Positions 25,633-35,065 are shown, numbered from the stretch's first letter. The stretch: 48,770 bases of DNA from Sediminibacterium sp. (GCA_021300455.1 JAJTDP010000015.1:1-48770), one strand, 5' to 3'. Notes: generated by a model not told the origin, from the sequence alone. Made by a program: numbers and translations.

Positions 25633-27372
25633 TTAATAGCCAGCTACGCTATCATCACCTCTTTTATCTCCAGCTGCTATCCGTTTACCATCACTTGAAA
25701 TAAGAATGCCATCCATTCTACCAAAATAGCCTCTTCTGATGGTTTTGTAACCCATATTTTTTAGGCCGGTCTCAATATCTTCAGGAAAGTCGGCTTCTAA
25801 AGCTATCAGATCTGGCATCCATTGGTGATGGAATCTTGTGGCATCAATAGCCTCCTTGATGGTCATTTTATGGTCTATAATATTCACCAGCCCTTCATAT
25901 ACTTGGTTGGGAATAGTAGTACCGCCTGGTGTTCCAATGCTTATGTAAGGTTTATCTTTAACAGTGACAAGGGTAGGTGTCATAGAACTTAACATTCTTT
26001 TACCTGGTTGAATAGAATTAGCTTCTCCACCCAAGGCCCCATACATATTAGGTACACCTGGTTTTACGCTAAAGTCATCCATTTCATTGTTTAATAAAAA
26101 GCCGGCACCTGCCACAATAGTTTTATTGCCATAAGTATCATTTAAAGTGGTGGTAATGGCCACCATATTTCCTTCTTTATCAATCACACTAAAATGGGTA
26201 GTTTGCTCACTTTCATGAACCTCGCCAGCTAGAGTAATTTTACTGCTTCCCGCTACACCTTCTTTATAATCGCTCATTCTTGCTTGCGCATAATTATTAC
26301 TAATTAAAGTTTTGGTAGGCACTTTCCAATAATCAGGATCGCCCATATGTTCTGCGCGATCTGCATAGGCTCTTCTTTGCGACTCCACCATTAAGTTTAC
26401 AGAAGCAAGTGTATTCAATCCCATTTTCTCAACATTGTATGGGGCAATCATTTGCATCATTTGTGCCATCAAGATTCCACCACTAGAAGGAGGGGCAAAA
26501 CTTATTACATGATGACCTCTATAATCAAACTCAATAGGTTTTCTAAATTTAGGTCTATAGTTTTTTAAATCTTCTAAACTAATATAGCCACCACTATGTT
26601 GCATTTCTTTTACAATATACTCAGCAGTAGCACCCTCGTAAAAACCGGCTAACCCTTTTGCTTGAATGCGTTTGAGTGTAGCTGCAAGTTCTAATTGAAT
26701 AAGTGTGTCACCTGCTTTCCAAACTTCTTTTTGTGTCAATGCACTTGGTGCTGAACTATACTTTAAAAAATTAGCACGGTCTTCATTTAAACCCTTGGCT
26801 TCTCTTTCTGAAATGACATAGCCAAATTCAGCAAACTCAATAGCGGGTTCAATCAATTTTGCAAAGGGTAATTTAGCATAAGCATGTGTGCTTATCATGC
26901 CTGCAATACTACCTGGAATACCAGATGCTAAAGTACCTGCTGTCGATTTTTCATCAATAGGATTTCCTTGTGCATCTAAATACATATCTCTACTTGCAGA
27001 AGCAGGGGCTGCTTCACGGTAATCAATACCTATTAATTCTCCATTGACTTTTCTAGCTAACATAAAACCTCCTCCGCCAATATTACCTGCTCCTGGAAAT
27101 ACCACTGCTAAACTTAGTTGAGTAGCAATAGCCGCATCAAAAGCATTGCCTCCCTCTTGCATTATAGCTGCTCCAACCATACTGGCTAGTGGATGTGCCG
27201 ATGTAACGGCCCCATTGTCAAATGATTTTTCTTTTACTACTACATATTGATAAGGATTAATATGAGGATGCGCTTTTAAAAAGGATTGGGCCATTAAATT
27301 AGCTGAAATAAGAAGAGCAAATAACAGCATTACTGACTTTGAAATAGGGAATGCTTGCAGCACTTTTTTCAT
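25633..27372 (-). CDS. ggt: Gamma-glutamyltranspeptidase
   Basis: GGT is a periplasmic Ntn hydrolase that cleaves gamma-glutamyl bonds, mainly of glutathione. The 579-residue precursor has a signal peptide (SVMLLFALLISANLMAQ) and the large-subunit motifs MQEGGNAFDAAIATQLSLAV and GNIGGGGFM. Autocleavage before Thr391 in the sequence TTHFSVIDKEGN gives the small subunit, which carries NDTYGN, SSMTPT and GTPGGTTIPNQVYE. It may act with the gamma-glutamyl ligase-like YbdK protein, but the genes are 15 kb apart. It is divergent from the PIG-L deacetylase gene; the 185-bp gap shows no clear promoter box. Confidence 0.95.
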   Translation of the reverse strand: MKKVLQAFPISKSVMLLFALLISANLMAQSFLKAHPHINPYQYVVVKEKSFDNGAVTSAHPLASMVGAAIMQEGGNAFDAAIATQLSLAVVFPGAGNIGGGGFMLARKVNGELIGIDYREAAPASASRDMYLDAQGNPIDEKSTAGTLASGIPGSIAGMISTHAYAKLPFAKLIEPAIEFAEFGYVISEREAKGLNEDRANFLKYSSAPSALTQKEVWKAGDTLIQLELAATLKRIQAKGLAGFYEGATAEYIVKEMQHSGGYISLEDLKNYRPKFRKPIEFDYRGHHVISFAPPSSGGILMAQMMQMIAPYNVEKMGLNTLASVNLMVESQRRAYADRAEHMGDPDYWKVPTKTLISNNYAQARMSDYKEGVAGSSKITLAGEVHESEQTTHFSVIDKEGNMVAITTTLNDTYGNKTIVAGAGFLLNNEMDDFSVKPGVPNMYGALGGEANSIQPGKRMLSSMTPTLVTVKDKPYISIGTPGGTTIPNQVYEGLVNIIDHKMTIKEAIDATRFHHQWMPDLIALEADFPEDIETGLKNMGYKTIRRGYFGRMDGILISSDGKRIAAGDKRGDDSVAGY

Positions 27373-27557
27373 AGGGTTTCAATTGAACTAGTAATTTACT
27401 TAAATATTTAGTATTCAACAAACTAGCGCCTACCACTTGTGTAAAACTATCCATACATAGCCCTTTTTTAAGCCCAAATATCCTTATTTTTAGGAGTGTA
27501 TAATTATGCCCTTTATTCTATAAAACTTAAGTGTTAAAAAATGAAATTTTTTAAATT

Positions 27558-29903
27558 ATGCGTCAAATAGTTTTATTCGTTTCAATTTGTTTTTTATTCA
27601 ATGCATCTTTATATGCGCAAAAAAGCAGTGCCGAAATTTACGCCCAAATTAAAAAAATGGGGGTAGTAGGTAGTGTATTATATGTAGCAGCACATCCTGA
27701 TGATGAAAACAATAGTTTCCTTCCTTATTTGACCAAAGAAAGAATGTATAGAGCTGCTTATTTAAGTTTAACCAGGGGCGATGGTGGGCAAAATTTAATA
27801 GGTAAAGAACAAGGTGTAGAACTAGGCTTAATTAGAACACAGGAATTATTAGCAGCACGCGCACAGGATGGAGCAGAGCAATATTTTTCTAGAGCCTATG
27901 AATTTGGTTATAGTAAATCCTCTGAAGAAGCTTTAACTATTTGGAATCATGAAGAAGTTTTAAGTGACGCCGTTTGGGTCATTAGAAAATTTCAACCCGA
28001 TATTATTATTGCGCGTTTTCCTCCAGATGCAAGAGCAGGCCATGGTCATCATTCAGCCTCTGCTATTATTGCTAATGAGGCATTTAAAGCGGCTGCTGAT
28101 AGTACAAAATTTACAGAACAATTTAAGTACGGTGTGAAGCCTTGGAAAGCAAAAAGAATACTTTGGAATACTTTTAATTTTGGAACGGTTAATACCACGA
28201 GTAGCAGTCAATTAAAAATTGAAGTAGGTGGATACAATGCAATGGTGGGTAAAAGTTATGGCGAAATTGGAGCGGAAGCAAGAACCATGCATAAAAGTCA
28301 GGGTGAGGGCAGGCCAAGAAGAAGAGGGGCTAGTTTTGAATTTTTTGAAACCACTGGCGGCGATATTCCTAAGACAGATATTATGGAAGGGGTGAATACA
28401 AACTGGGATAGATTGCAGGCACCAGGTATTCAACTTGCTATTAACGAAATTGTAAAGCAGTATGAAATAGAAAATCCCGCTAAGTCGGTACCTGCTTTAG
28501 TGAACTTATATAAATCAATTGCTGGGCTGCCTAATTCACTTTGGAGAAATTATAAATTAACTGAACTGCAGTCTATTATTAAAGACGCTGCAGGTATTTA
28601 TATGGAAGCTAGTTCGCAACAGCAAGAAGTTTTTCCAGGAACAAGTTTACAAGTGCAATTCTTTTTCAATCAAAGATCAAATACTAGCGCAGTCTTAGAA
28701 AAAGTTGCTTTACCTGGTAAAGATTCTGTTTTCGCTAAAACGCTTTTAAATAATCAAAATACTAGCTGGGACTATTCTTTTAAAATAGCAGATATGCAAG
28801 CTATTTCACAGCCTTATTGGTTAGTAGCCCCTAAAACCGAAGGTATGTTTGTAGTGAAGGAACAAATGCTTATTGGTAAGGCTGAAAACGATCCAGTATT
28901 TACAGCTACTTGTTCGGTACTCATTGAAGGGCAATCTTTTTCATTTACTATACCTATTCAATACAAATATGTTGATCCTACCAAGGGAGAAGTTTTTCAA
29001 CCCATTGTTGTGGTTCCCCTTCGTGAAACTAAATACGATAAAGAAGTAGTCTTGGTGAATGCAGGTAAGCCTGTCAAACTAGGCTATCAAGAAATTAATC
29101 ATACAGGCAGTACTGTGCATCAAGAAGTGGAAGTAAAATTGGCTAGTCAAAATTTACCCACTGCCATAGATCAATTATATAAAAGAACCATTCAGTACGA
29201 TCATATTCCTACCATTACTTATTTCGCACCCGCTACTACTCAATTGGTAGAACTGAATGTAAAAACAAAGGGTACCAAGGTGGGTTATATCGATGGAGCT
29301 GGAGATAAGTTGCCAGAAGCCCTAATTGAGCTTGGGTATCAAGTAACTGTTTTAAAACAAAGCGATATTGAATTAAATAAATTAAAAACTTTCGATGCCA
29401 TTGTGGTGGGCATTAGAGCTTATAATATGTTTGAATTTTTGACCACTCAAAATGAGATACTGAATGCCTATATTGAACAAGGTGGTAATTTAATAGTTCA
29501 ATATTTAAAAAGTAATCAAGTAGGTATTCGTAAAGTAAAAGTGGGGCCCTATGCATTTACGGTGAACTCAGGTAAAAGAGTGTCTCAAGAAAATGCAGCT
29601 GTTAATTTTGTATTACCCACGCATTCGGTATTAAATTTCCCCAATAAAATAGAGCAGTCCGATTTTAATAATTGGGTTCAAGAAAGAAGTACTTATATGG
29701 CAGAAAATGTAGATGCTCATTTTGAAGTGCCCCTTTCTATGAATGATAAAGGAGAGTCGCCTTCTACCGGTAGTTTATTAATTGCCCCTTATGGTAAAGG
29801 GAATATGGTGTATTTGAGTTTGGTTTTATTTAGACAATTACCTGCTGGCAATCCTGGAGCTTATAAATTATTAGCCAACCTTATTTCACTGCCTAAGCAT
29901 TAA
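27558..29903 (+). CDS. Secreted PIG-L family deacetylase with C-terminal amidotransferase-like domain
   Basis: The 781-residue protein has a signal peptide ending YAQ21. The N-terminal LmbE/PIG-L domain has VAAHPDDE (43-50) and the second metal-binding motif GHGHHSAS (161-168), for Zn-dependent N-deacetylation of an N-acetylglucosamine-like sugar. The middle part is beta-rich. The C-terminal part from about 575 (KVGYIDGAGDKLPEALIELGYQVTVL, FDAIVVGIRAYN, YIEQGGNLIVQY) looks like a class I glutamine amidotransferase/ThuA-like fold. This architecture is typical of Bacteroidota. The substrate is unknown; peptidoglycan or glycan fragments are possible. A 46-residue membrane peptide starts 9 bp downstream. 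Confidence 0.87.
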   Translation: MRQIVLFVSICFLFNASLYAQKSSAEIYAQIKKMGVVGSVLYVAAHPDDENNSFLPYLTKERMYRAAYLSLTRGDGGQNLIGKEQGVELGLIRTQELLAARAQDGAEQYFSRAYEFGYSKSSEEALTIWNHEEVLSDAVWVIRKFQPDIIIARFPPDARAGHGHHSASAIIANEAFKAAADSTKFTEQFKYGVKPWKAKRILWNTFNFGTVNTTSSSQLKIEVGGYNAMVGKSYGEIGAEARTMHKSQGEGRPRRRGASFEFFETTGGDIPKTDIMEGVNTNWDRLQAPGIQLAINEIVKQYEIENPAKSVPALVNLYKSIAGLPNSLWRNYKLTELQSIIKDAAGIYMEASSQQQEVFPGTSLQVQFFFNQRSNTSAVLEKVALPGKDSVFAKTLLNNQNTSWDYSFKIADMQAISQPYWLVAPKTEGMFVVKEQMLIGKAENDPVFTATCSVLIEGQSFSFTIPIQYKYVDPTKGEVFQPIVVVPLRETKYDKEVVLVNAGKPVKLGYQEINHTGSTVHQEVEVKLASQNLPTAIDQLYKRTIQYDHIPTITYFAPATTQLVELNVKTKGTKVGYIDGAGDKLPEALIELGYQVTVLKQSDIELNKLKTFDAIVVGIRAYNMFEFLTTQNEILNAYIEQGGNLIVQYLKSNQVGIRKVKVGPYAFTVNSGKRVSQENAAVNFVLPTHSVLNFPNKIEQSDFNNWVQERSTYMAENVDAHFEVPLSMNDKGESPSTGSLLIAPYGKGNMVYLSLVLFRQLPAGNPGAYKLLANLISLPKH

Positions 29904-29912
29904 TTCAATAAT

Positions 29913-30053
29913 ATGAGACGCAATGTGAGCATTTTTACTTTACTAGTTATTGGGCTGGGTGTAGGCTACTTAATTAAGAATGTAAAAATTGGATTAATAC
30001 TTGGTCTTATTATTGGACTACTTATTAGTGGGATAGGTACTAGGAGTAAATAG
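29913..30053 (+). CDS. Small membrane protein, 46 residues
   Basis: The ATG at 29913 opens a frame with a short basic N-terminus (MRRN), a hydrophobic helix (about 5-19), a one-turn basic hinge (IKNVK), and a second helix (about 26-42, LILGLIIGLLISG), ending RSK. It starts nine bases after the PIG-L deacetylase stop and its stop abuts the stop of the convergent permease gene, so it fills the gap exactly. The two-helix hairpin resembles the small glycine-zipper proteins common in bacteria. I do not recognise the family. Coding is likely because of the position and clean hydrophobic pattern. Confidence 0.55.
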   Translation: MRRNVSIFTLLVIGLGVGYLIKNVKIGLILGLIIGLLISGIGTRSK

Positions 30054-31382
30054 CTAACCAATCCATTTCAATTTCTTGGCAACAAAATAAGCAATGAGCC
30101 CAAGGCTTATCACTATAAGTCCACTTAGCATCATTTTGGTACCTGTTGAAAAAAAGATTCCAACCCAAATAATAATGGCTAAAAATAAAGGCAGGGGATA
30201 GAAGGGCATTTTCCATGGGAAAAAACTTTTACCTTTTCTTTTAAATAATAACAAAAGTCCAATGGCCTGTCCTATAAACTGTATTAATATACGCATGGCT
30301 AAAATACCATCAATGACTTCTTTTAACCTGAATAATAAACTAAATACAAAGGCAATACCTCCCAATACTAATAAAGAGCGGTGGGGAAAATGTAATCTAG
30401 GATGTAGTTCTTTAAAAAAAGGAAAGAAGGATCTATCCTGAGCAGCAGCATAAGGAATTCTACTATACCCCAAGGTGGCAGAAAATAAAGAAGCAAAGGC
30501 CACCATTAATATTAATATTGTTGCAAAGGCGCCCGCTGTGGGGCCATAGAGGGCCTTTATATAATCACTTACTACAAACTTGCTATTCACAATTGTTTGA
30601 AAGGGTAGCACGCTGGCCACCGATACATTCATGGCTAAATATAAAATAGCAATACCTGTAATAGAGATAAACATACTTCTAGGAATATTCTTACTCGGAT
30701 TTTTTATCTCCCCTCCTAAATGACAAACATTATAATAGCCTAAATAACTATAAATTGTTTTTACACTGGCAAAACCAAGGGCTGCAACAAAACCATGCTG
30801 CATTGTAAAACCGTCGTTGACATGCTTAATAGGTTCTAAAAAATTACCATGTGCAATACCTCCAAAAATAATCCAAGCCATGGTGCCTAGTACACCAACC
30901 CATAAGAACACAGAAATTTTTCCAATGGATTCAATTTTTCTATACAATAACAAAATCACCAGAATAACCACTAGTCCACTCACTGCTTTTTCTTGAAGAA
31001 AACTTAAGTGAAAAAAGTAATTGGCATACTGTGAAAAACCAATGGCCGCAGAAGCAATTACAAGGGGTGCTTGAATCATGGTTTGCCAAACAAATAAAAA
31101 GCTCATTAGTGAACCCGCTTTTTCTCCATAGCCTTCTTTTAAAAAGTGAAAACTTCCACCTGCTCTTGGCAGTGCTGCACCCAATTGACTCCATACCATC
31201 GCGTCTAAATAAGAAAGTAAGGCGCCGGCTACCCATGCATATAAAAAATAAGGCCCTCCCATAATTTGTGCCACCACACTTAAAACCACAAAGGGGCCAA
31301 TACCTACCATATCAATCATGTTGATGGCCGTTGCATGTAAAAGACTTAATTTGCGTTCTAAATGGGGCTTCGTGTTACTCAT
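30054..31382 (-). CDS. APC-family amino acid permease
   Basis: The 442-residue protein has twelve hydrophobic helices and the APC-superfamily pattern: TAINMIDMVGIGPFVVLSVVAQIMGGPYFLYAWVAGALLSYLDAMVWSQLGAALPRAGG in the first two helices, FASVKTIYSYLGYYNVCHLGGEIKNPSKNIPRSM around the sixth and seventh, and GYSRIPYAAAQDRSFFPFF in the loop typical of LAT-like transporters. It probably takes up an amino acid or related compound. The substrate is not clear. It is divergent from the GH13 gene 44 bp away; both may relate to growth on imported nutrients. Confidence 0.88.
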   Translation of the reverse strand: MSNTKPHLERKLSLLHATAINMIDMVGIGPFVVLSVVAQIMGGPYFLYAWVAGALLSYLDAMVWSQLGAALPRAGGSFHFLKEGYGEKAGSLMSFLFVWQTMIQAPLVIASAAIGFSQYANYFFHLSFLQEKAVSGLVVILVILLLYRKIESIGKISVFLWVGVLGTMAWIIFGGIAHGNFLEPIKHVNDGFTMQHGFVAALGFASVKTIYSYLGYYNVCHLGGEIKNPSKNIPRSMFISITGIAILYLAMNVSVASVLPFQTIVNSKFVVSDYIKALYGPTAGAFATILILMVAFASLFSATLGYSRIPYAAAQDRSFFPFFKELHPRLHFPHRSLLVLGGIAFVFSLLFRLKEVIDGILAMRILIQFIGQAIGLLLLFKRKGKSFFPWKMPFYPLPLFLAIIIWVGIFFSTGTKMMLSGLIVISLGLIAYFVAKKLKWIG

Positions 31383-31426
31383 GTGTTTGCCAAGTTAATA
31401 AAAAATGGTTTAAAAATTGAAATAAA

Positions 31427-32716
31427 ATGGATGCAAGCTTTAAAACGGTAGAATGGATGAAGGATAAAACTATTTATGAGGTAAATCTTAGACAGTATAC
31501 AGAGGCAGGTAGTTTCAAAGCATTCGAAGCGCATATTCCAAGATTAAAAGAAATGGGTGTTGAAGTTTTATGGCTGATGCCAGTCACACCCATAAGTGAA
31601 AAAGGGCGTAAGGGAAGTTTGGGTAGTTATTATGCATGTAGTAGTTATACAAAATTAAATTCTGAGTTTGGCAATGAGCAAGATTTTATCTCACTCATAC
31701 AACTTGCCCATAAACATGAGATGAAAATAATTATTGATTGGGTGGCAAATCATACAGGCAGAGAACATGAATGGATGGAACCACATCCCGATTGGTTTAG
31801 TAGAGATGAAGAGGGGAATTTTACAGAAAGAAATGGCTGGGACGATGTAGTAGATTTAAATTTTGAAAACCAAGATATGCGCGCTGCATTAATTGGTGCC
31901 ATGCAGTATTGGGTGCGTACATTTAATATTGATGGATTTAGATGCGATATGGCACATCTTGTGCCACTTGATTTTTGGAATGCGGCAAGAAAAGCTTGTG
32001 AAACTATAAAGCCTTTATTTTGGTTAGCCGAATGCGAGGATATTGAATATCATTGCGTATTTGATGCAAGTTATGCTTGGTCTTGGATGCATGCAACGCT
32101 TAAGATAGAAGATGCAGGGGTAAATGAAATATATAATCAACTGCATGCCTATGCGCAGTATCCCAAGGGGGCCTCTAAATTATTTTTCACTTCTAATCAT
32201 GATGAGAATACTTGGAATGGCACTGAATATGAAAAATATGGTATAGCTGCAAAGGCCTGGGCCGTATTTACTTTTATGTGGAAAGGCATTCCTTTACTAT
32301 ATAGTGGTCAGGAATTACCCAATCATAAAAGATTAGCCTTCTTTGATAAAGACCCAATAGATTGGACAAATGCGCCTCAATTAGCCCCCTTTTATAAAAC
32401 GCTTATTCAATTAAGAAAAAAATATAACTGTATTGTGGAGGGGGATAGTTTTAATTTACCTACTTCGAATAATCAAGTCATGGCCTTTTTAAGGTATGCT
32501 TATCAGCAGTCTGATAAGCAGTCTGAAAAACAAATCATACTAGTCGTACTTAATTTTTCCCATCAAATACAGAAAGTAGAATTAGCGCATGACTACTTAA
32601 AGGGGGAATTTACAAATGCCTTCTCGGGGCTGAGCTTTGCGTTTAATAAGCAAGTAAGCTTTGAACTCATGCCGGGTGACTATTTCGTATACTTAAAAGG
32701 AAGTCCTAGTATTTAA
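31427..32716 (+). CDS. GH13 family alpha-amylase-like enzyme
   Basis: The 429-residue protein is a compact (beta/alpha)8 glycosidase of family 13. The catalytic residues are visible: DWVANH (104-109), GFRCDMAHL with nucleophile Asp174, LAECED with acid/base Glu202, and TSNHDE with Asp259. There is no signal peptide, so it acts in the cytosol, probably on short glucans. Its specificity (amylase, oligo-glucosidase, trehalose-forming) cannot be decided. An internal short repeat (QSDKQSEKQ) lies near the C-terminus. The start at 31427 is 44 bp from the divergent permease. Confidence 0.9.
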   Translation: MDASFKTVEWMKDKTIYEVNLRQYTEAGSFKAFEAHIPRLKEMGVEVLWLMPVTPISEKGRKGSLGSYYACSSYTKLNSEFGNEQDFISLIQLAHKHEMKIIIDWVANHTGREHEWMEPHPDWFSRDEEGNFTERNGWDDVVDLNFENQDMRAALIGAMQYWVRTFNIDGFRCDMAHLVPLDFWNAARKACETIKPLFWLAECEDIEYHCVFDASYAWSWMHATLKIEDAGVNEIYNQLHAYAQYPKGASKLFFTSNHDENTWNGTEYEKYGIAAKAWAVFTFMWKGIPLLYSGQELPNHKRLAFFDKDPIDWTNAPQLAPFYKTLIQLRKKYNCIVEGDSFNLPTSNNQVMAFLRYAYQQSDKQSEKQIILVVLNFSHQIQKVELAHDYLKGEFTNAFSGLSFAFNKQVSFELMPGDYFVYLKGSPSI

Positions 32717-32765
32717 TATTAATATTAGTATTCAATATTATTATTATTCAAGCTAGTGGCTTTAA

Positions 32766-34448
32766 CTAGCTTCTCTTAGCCTGTTGAAAGGCTACAAATT
32801 CCATCATTTCTTGTAAAGAAAAACTACTGAGGTTTTGCGCAGCGGACAGTCCAGCTTTTTGTGCTACTAATACGCCATATTTACAATCGGAGAATCCTTC
32901 TACCGCATGGGCATCAGGATTAATAGATATCAGCACATCCTTTTCTATAGCACCTGCTATATATCGCCAGTCCATATCTAAACGGCGAGGATGGGCATTT
33001 AATTCTATTACTACATTATTTTCGGCACAGGCTTCTATAATGGCTTCGTGATTGACAGGATATCCTTTTCTACTTAAAAGAAGTCGGCCGGTAGGATGAC
33101 CCAATATACTTGTATAAGGGTTGTTGATGGCATTGAGTAAACGCATCATGGCTTTTTCTTCAGTCATTTTTAAATTAGAGTGGATAGAGGCAATGACAAT
33201 ATCAAAGCTTTCAAGGATATCTTCTGGATAATCTAGGCTGCCATCATTTAAAATATCTGACTCAATACTTTTAAAAATAACAAAGGGGGCTAGCTTTTTA
33301 TTCAGGGCGTCTATTTCTTTATGTTGAGCTGCTATGCGTTCTATTTCTAAACCATTGGCATAGAAAGCCGATTTTGAATGGTCGCTGATGACTAAATATT
33401 CATAACCTGCTTGTTTAGCGGACGAAGCCATTTGCTCAATAGAATGAATGCCATCACTCCAAGTACTATGTGAATGTATAATACCCCTGATATCTTCTAC
33501 CTGAATACTGGGGGCTACACTTTTTTTATTATTGGATAGAAGGCTGGATAAAATAGCAGGGTCTTCTCTTTGGGCAGGCGGAATAAATGGGATACCTAAT
33601 TGCTCGAATAGGGAGGCCTCAGAAATAAATTTAAAATTTTTTTCAAAAAGGGGGTTTTCGACCCATTTTTTTAGAAAATCGGGGGAACAGGCCAGGGAAA
33701 AATCGGTCCAATAAAATTTTTCAGGGCTTGTAATATGCCATCTAATTTCGAAATTATCAACCCCTTTACAACTTATAAATGCATCCAATTTTGTAACAGT
33801 AAATTCTTTTTCTGTTAACCAATCTATTAATTTATTTTCTGAAAGGGTAGTGACTACATCTAAAAAATCAATGGTCTCCATTTGTCTTTTAAAGTGTCCT
33901 GAAATAATATGTTCTTCCTTTGGAAATTTTTCTTGCAAACTATTTTGCAAGTTGCTTGCAAGTGATTCTACTTGTTGGTATAAATAACTTCCTTGATGTT
34001 GTAAATAATATTCTAAAGACTCTTGAATATTTTGTTGCGTCTTTGCACCAAAACCTTTGTAGTTGATTAATCTGTTTTCTTGACATGCATATAATAGTTC
34101 ACCTACTGTTTCAATTTCTAATTCTTTCCAAATAGTAATAATTTTTTTAGGTCCTAAGCCTTTAATGTTTAGCATTTCTAAAATGCCCATTGGTGTTTTT
34201 TCTATATAGGTTTCAAGTATTGTAAGTCGCTTATTTTCAATGAGTTGTAATATCTTTTGGCCTATCGCTTCTCCTATACCTCTTATAGCAAATAATTCAT
34301 GTGAAGACATTTCACTTACTGGTTGAGTTAATTTATCCAATGTGTAGGCAGCATTTGTATAGGACTTTATTTTAAATGCGTTTTCGCCATGGATGTCCAT
34401 TAATTTTCCAAGCAAAGTAAATTGTTCGGCGATCTCGTAATTATGCAT
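32766..34448 (-). CDS. PolX-type protein: HhH and PHP domains with a degenerate polymerase palm
   Basis: PolX of bacteria joins a family X DNA polymerase to a PHP 3'-5' exonuclease. The 560 residues have the 8-kDa-like helical N-terminus with HhH repeats (about 52-62, 92-102, 127-137), a palm region (about 175-250) and the PHP domain from 320. The PHP metal site looks intact: HSHSTWSDG (325-333), SDHS (355-358), IESDIL, SIHSN, GHPTGR and NPDAHA. In the palm the usual GDxD becomes IDFLDVV (193-199), so the first Asp is Phe195, and the third Asp is replaced by Glu (FEIRW, 233-237). Polymerase activity is doubtful; the nuclease may remain. Confidence 0.85.
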   Translation of the reverse strand: MHNYEIAEQFTLLGKLMDIHGENAFKIKSYTNAAYTLDKLTQPVSEMSSHELFAIRGIGEAIGQKILQLIENKRLTILETYIEKTPMGILEMLNIKGLGPKKIITIWKELEIETVGELLYACQENRLINYKGFGAKTQQNIQESLEYYLQHQGSYLYQQVESLASNLQNSLQEKFPKEEHIISGHFKRQMETIDFLDVVTTLSENKLIDWLTEKEFTVTKLDAFISCKGVDNFEIRWHITSPEKFYWTDFSLACSPDFLKKWVENPLFEKNFKFISEASLFEQLGIPFIPPAQREDPAILSSLLSNNKKSVAPSIQVEDIRGIIHSHSTWSDGIHSIEQMASSAKQAGYEYLVISDHSKSAFYANGLEIERIAAQHKEIDALNKKLAPFVIFKSIESDILNDGSLDYPEDILESFDIVIASIHSNLKMTEEKAMMRLLNAINNPYTSILGHPTGRLLLSRKGYPVNHEAIIEACAENNVVIELNAHPRRLDMDWRYIAGAIEKDVLISINPDAHAVEGFSDCKYGVLVAQKAGLSAAQNLSSFSLQEMMEFVAFQQAKRS

Positions 34449-34471
34449 GTGTGAATGTATAAAAAATAGTT

Positions 34472-34503
34472 CAAAAAAAAATCCCCCCCGTAAACGGGGA
34501 GGA
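34472..34503 (-). terminator. Rho-independent terminator of the H1-like gene
   Basis: On the minus strand the C-rich stem TCCCCG / CGGGGGGA with a TTTA loop is followed by a T run. It lies about 55 bp after the stop of the H1-like gene and just upstream of the PolX start. Confidence 0.85.
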
Positions 34504-34558
34504 CTTCAAATCTATTTCTGCTGAAAGCAAAAAAGACGATTTAATTATCTTGCGATAA

Positions 34559-34723
34559 TTATTTCTTTTTAGCAGCTTTCTTCTTAGGAGCAGCTTTTTT
34601 AGCAGCTTTCTTTTTAGGAGCAGCTTTTTTTGCAGCCTTCTTAGCAGCTTTTTTCTTAGGAGCAGCTTTTTTAACAGCTTTTTTAGGAGCAGCTTTTTTA
34701 GCAGCTTTTTTAGCTTTTGCCAT
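34559..34723 (-). CDS. Histone H1-like Ala/Lys/Pro-rich protein, 54 residues
   Basis: The minus-strand ATG at 34721-34723 opens MAKAKKAAKKAAPKKAV and continues with repeated KKAAPKK(K) units to a final AAKKK. Only Met, Ala, Lys, Pro and one Val occur. Such peptides resemble the C-terminal tail of eukaryotic H1 and bacterial Hc1-type proteins and bind DNA or RNA nonspecifically. The gene has its own TAATTTTG promoter box with a 60-nt leader and a strong terminator, which supports expression. It lies beside rpmA and rplU, but in its own unit. The repeats make slippage mutations likely. Confidence 0.8.
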   Translation of the reverse strand: MAKAKKAAKKAAPKKAVKKAAPKKKAAKKAAKKAAPKKKAAKKAAPKKKAAKKK

Positions 34724-34784
34724 GTTTTTTAGATTTAATGGTTAGTAAATATGTATTAAAAATAGAAAACTTTTTTAATAACTG

Positions 34785-34792
34785 CAAAATTA
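34785..34792 (-). promoter_or_regulatory. -7 promoter box of the H1-like gene (TAATTTTG)
   Basis: This is an exact TAnnTTTG match on the minus strand between the rpmA stop (34799) and the H1-like ATG (34723), giving a leader of about 55 nt. Confidence 0.5.
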
Positions 34793-34798
34793 TTTTTA

Positions 34799-35065
34799 TT
34801 AAGCTACTGTTTCTACCGGTAGGATAGACACTGTTGTACGGTTATTTCTGCCTTTTTTAAACTCCACAATTCCGTTAGTAAGGGCGAATAATGTAAAGTC
34901 AGAACCAACTCCAACGTGTTTACCAGGATGGTATACAGTACCTCTTTGGCGTATAATGATGTTACCAGATAATGCTGGTTGACCACCATAAATTTTAACA
35001 CCTAAACGTTTGCTTTGGGAATCACGGCCGTTTTTTACGGAACCTTCCCCTTTTTTGTGTGCCAT
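34799..35065 (-). CDS. rpmA: 50S ribosomal protein bL27
   Basis: L27 reaches the peptidyl-transferase centre with its N-terminus. The 88 residues begin [28 protein letters not shown] and contain [29 protein letters not shown]. The N-terminus is the processed-like short form (no Firmicutes-type presequence). It follows rplU by 67 bp in the standard order rplU-rpmA. Confidence 0.98.
   Translation of the reverse strand: MAHKKGEGSVKNGRDSQSKRLGVKIYGGQPALSGNIIIRQRGTVYHPGKHVGVGSDFTLFALTNGIVEFKKGRNNRTTVSILPVETVA

Noticed and set aside
32740..32775. Terminator between the GH13 gene and the PolX gene
   Set aside because: Only a 6-bp stem (GCTAGT/ACTAGC) without a T tract is present and it overlaps the PolX stop region.
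34559..34723. Simple-sequence repeat without coding function
   Set aside because: The Ala/Lys-rich region keeps one open frame with a start, stop, promoter box and terminator, so it is taken as a gene.
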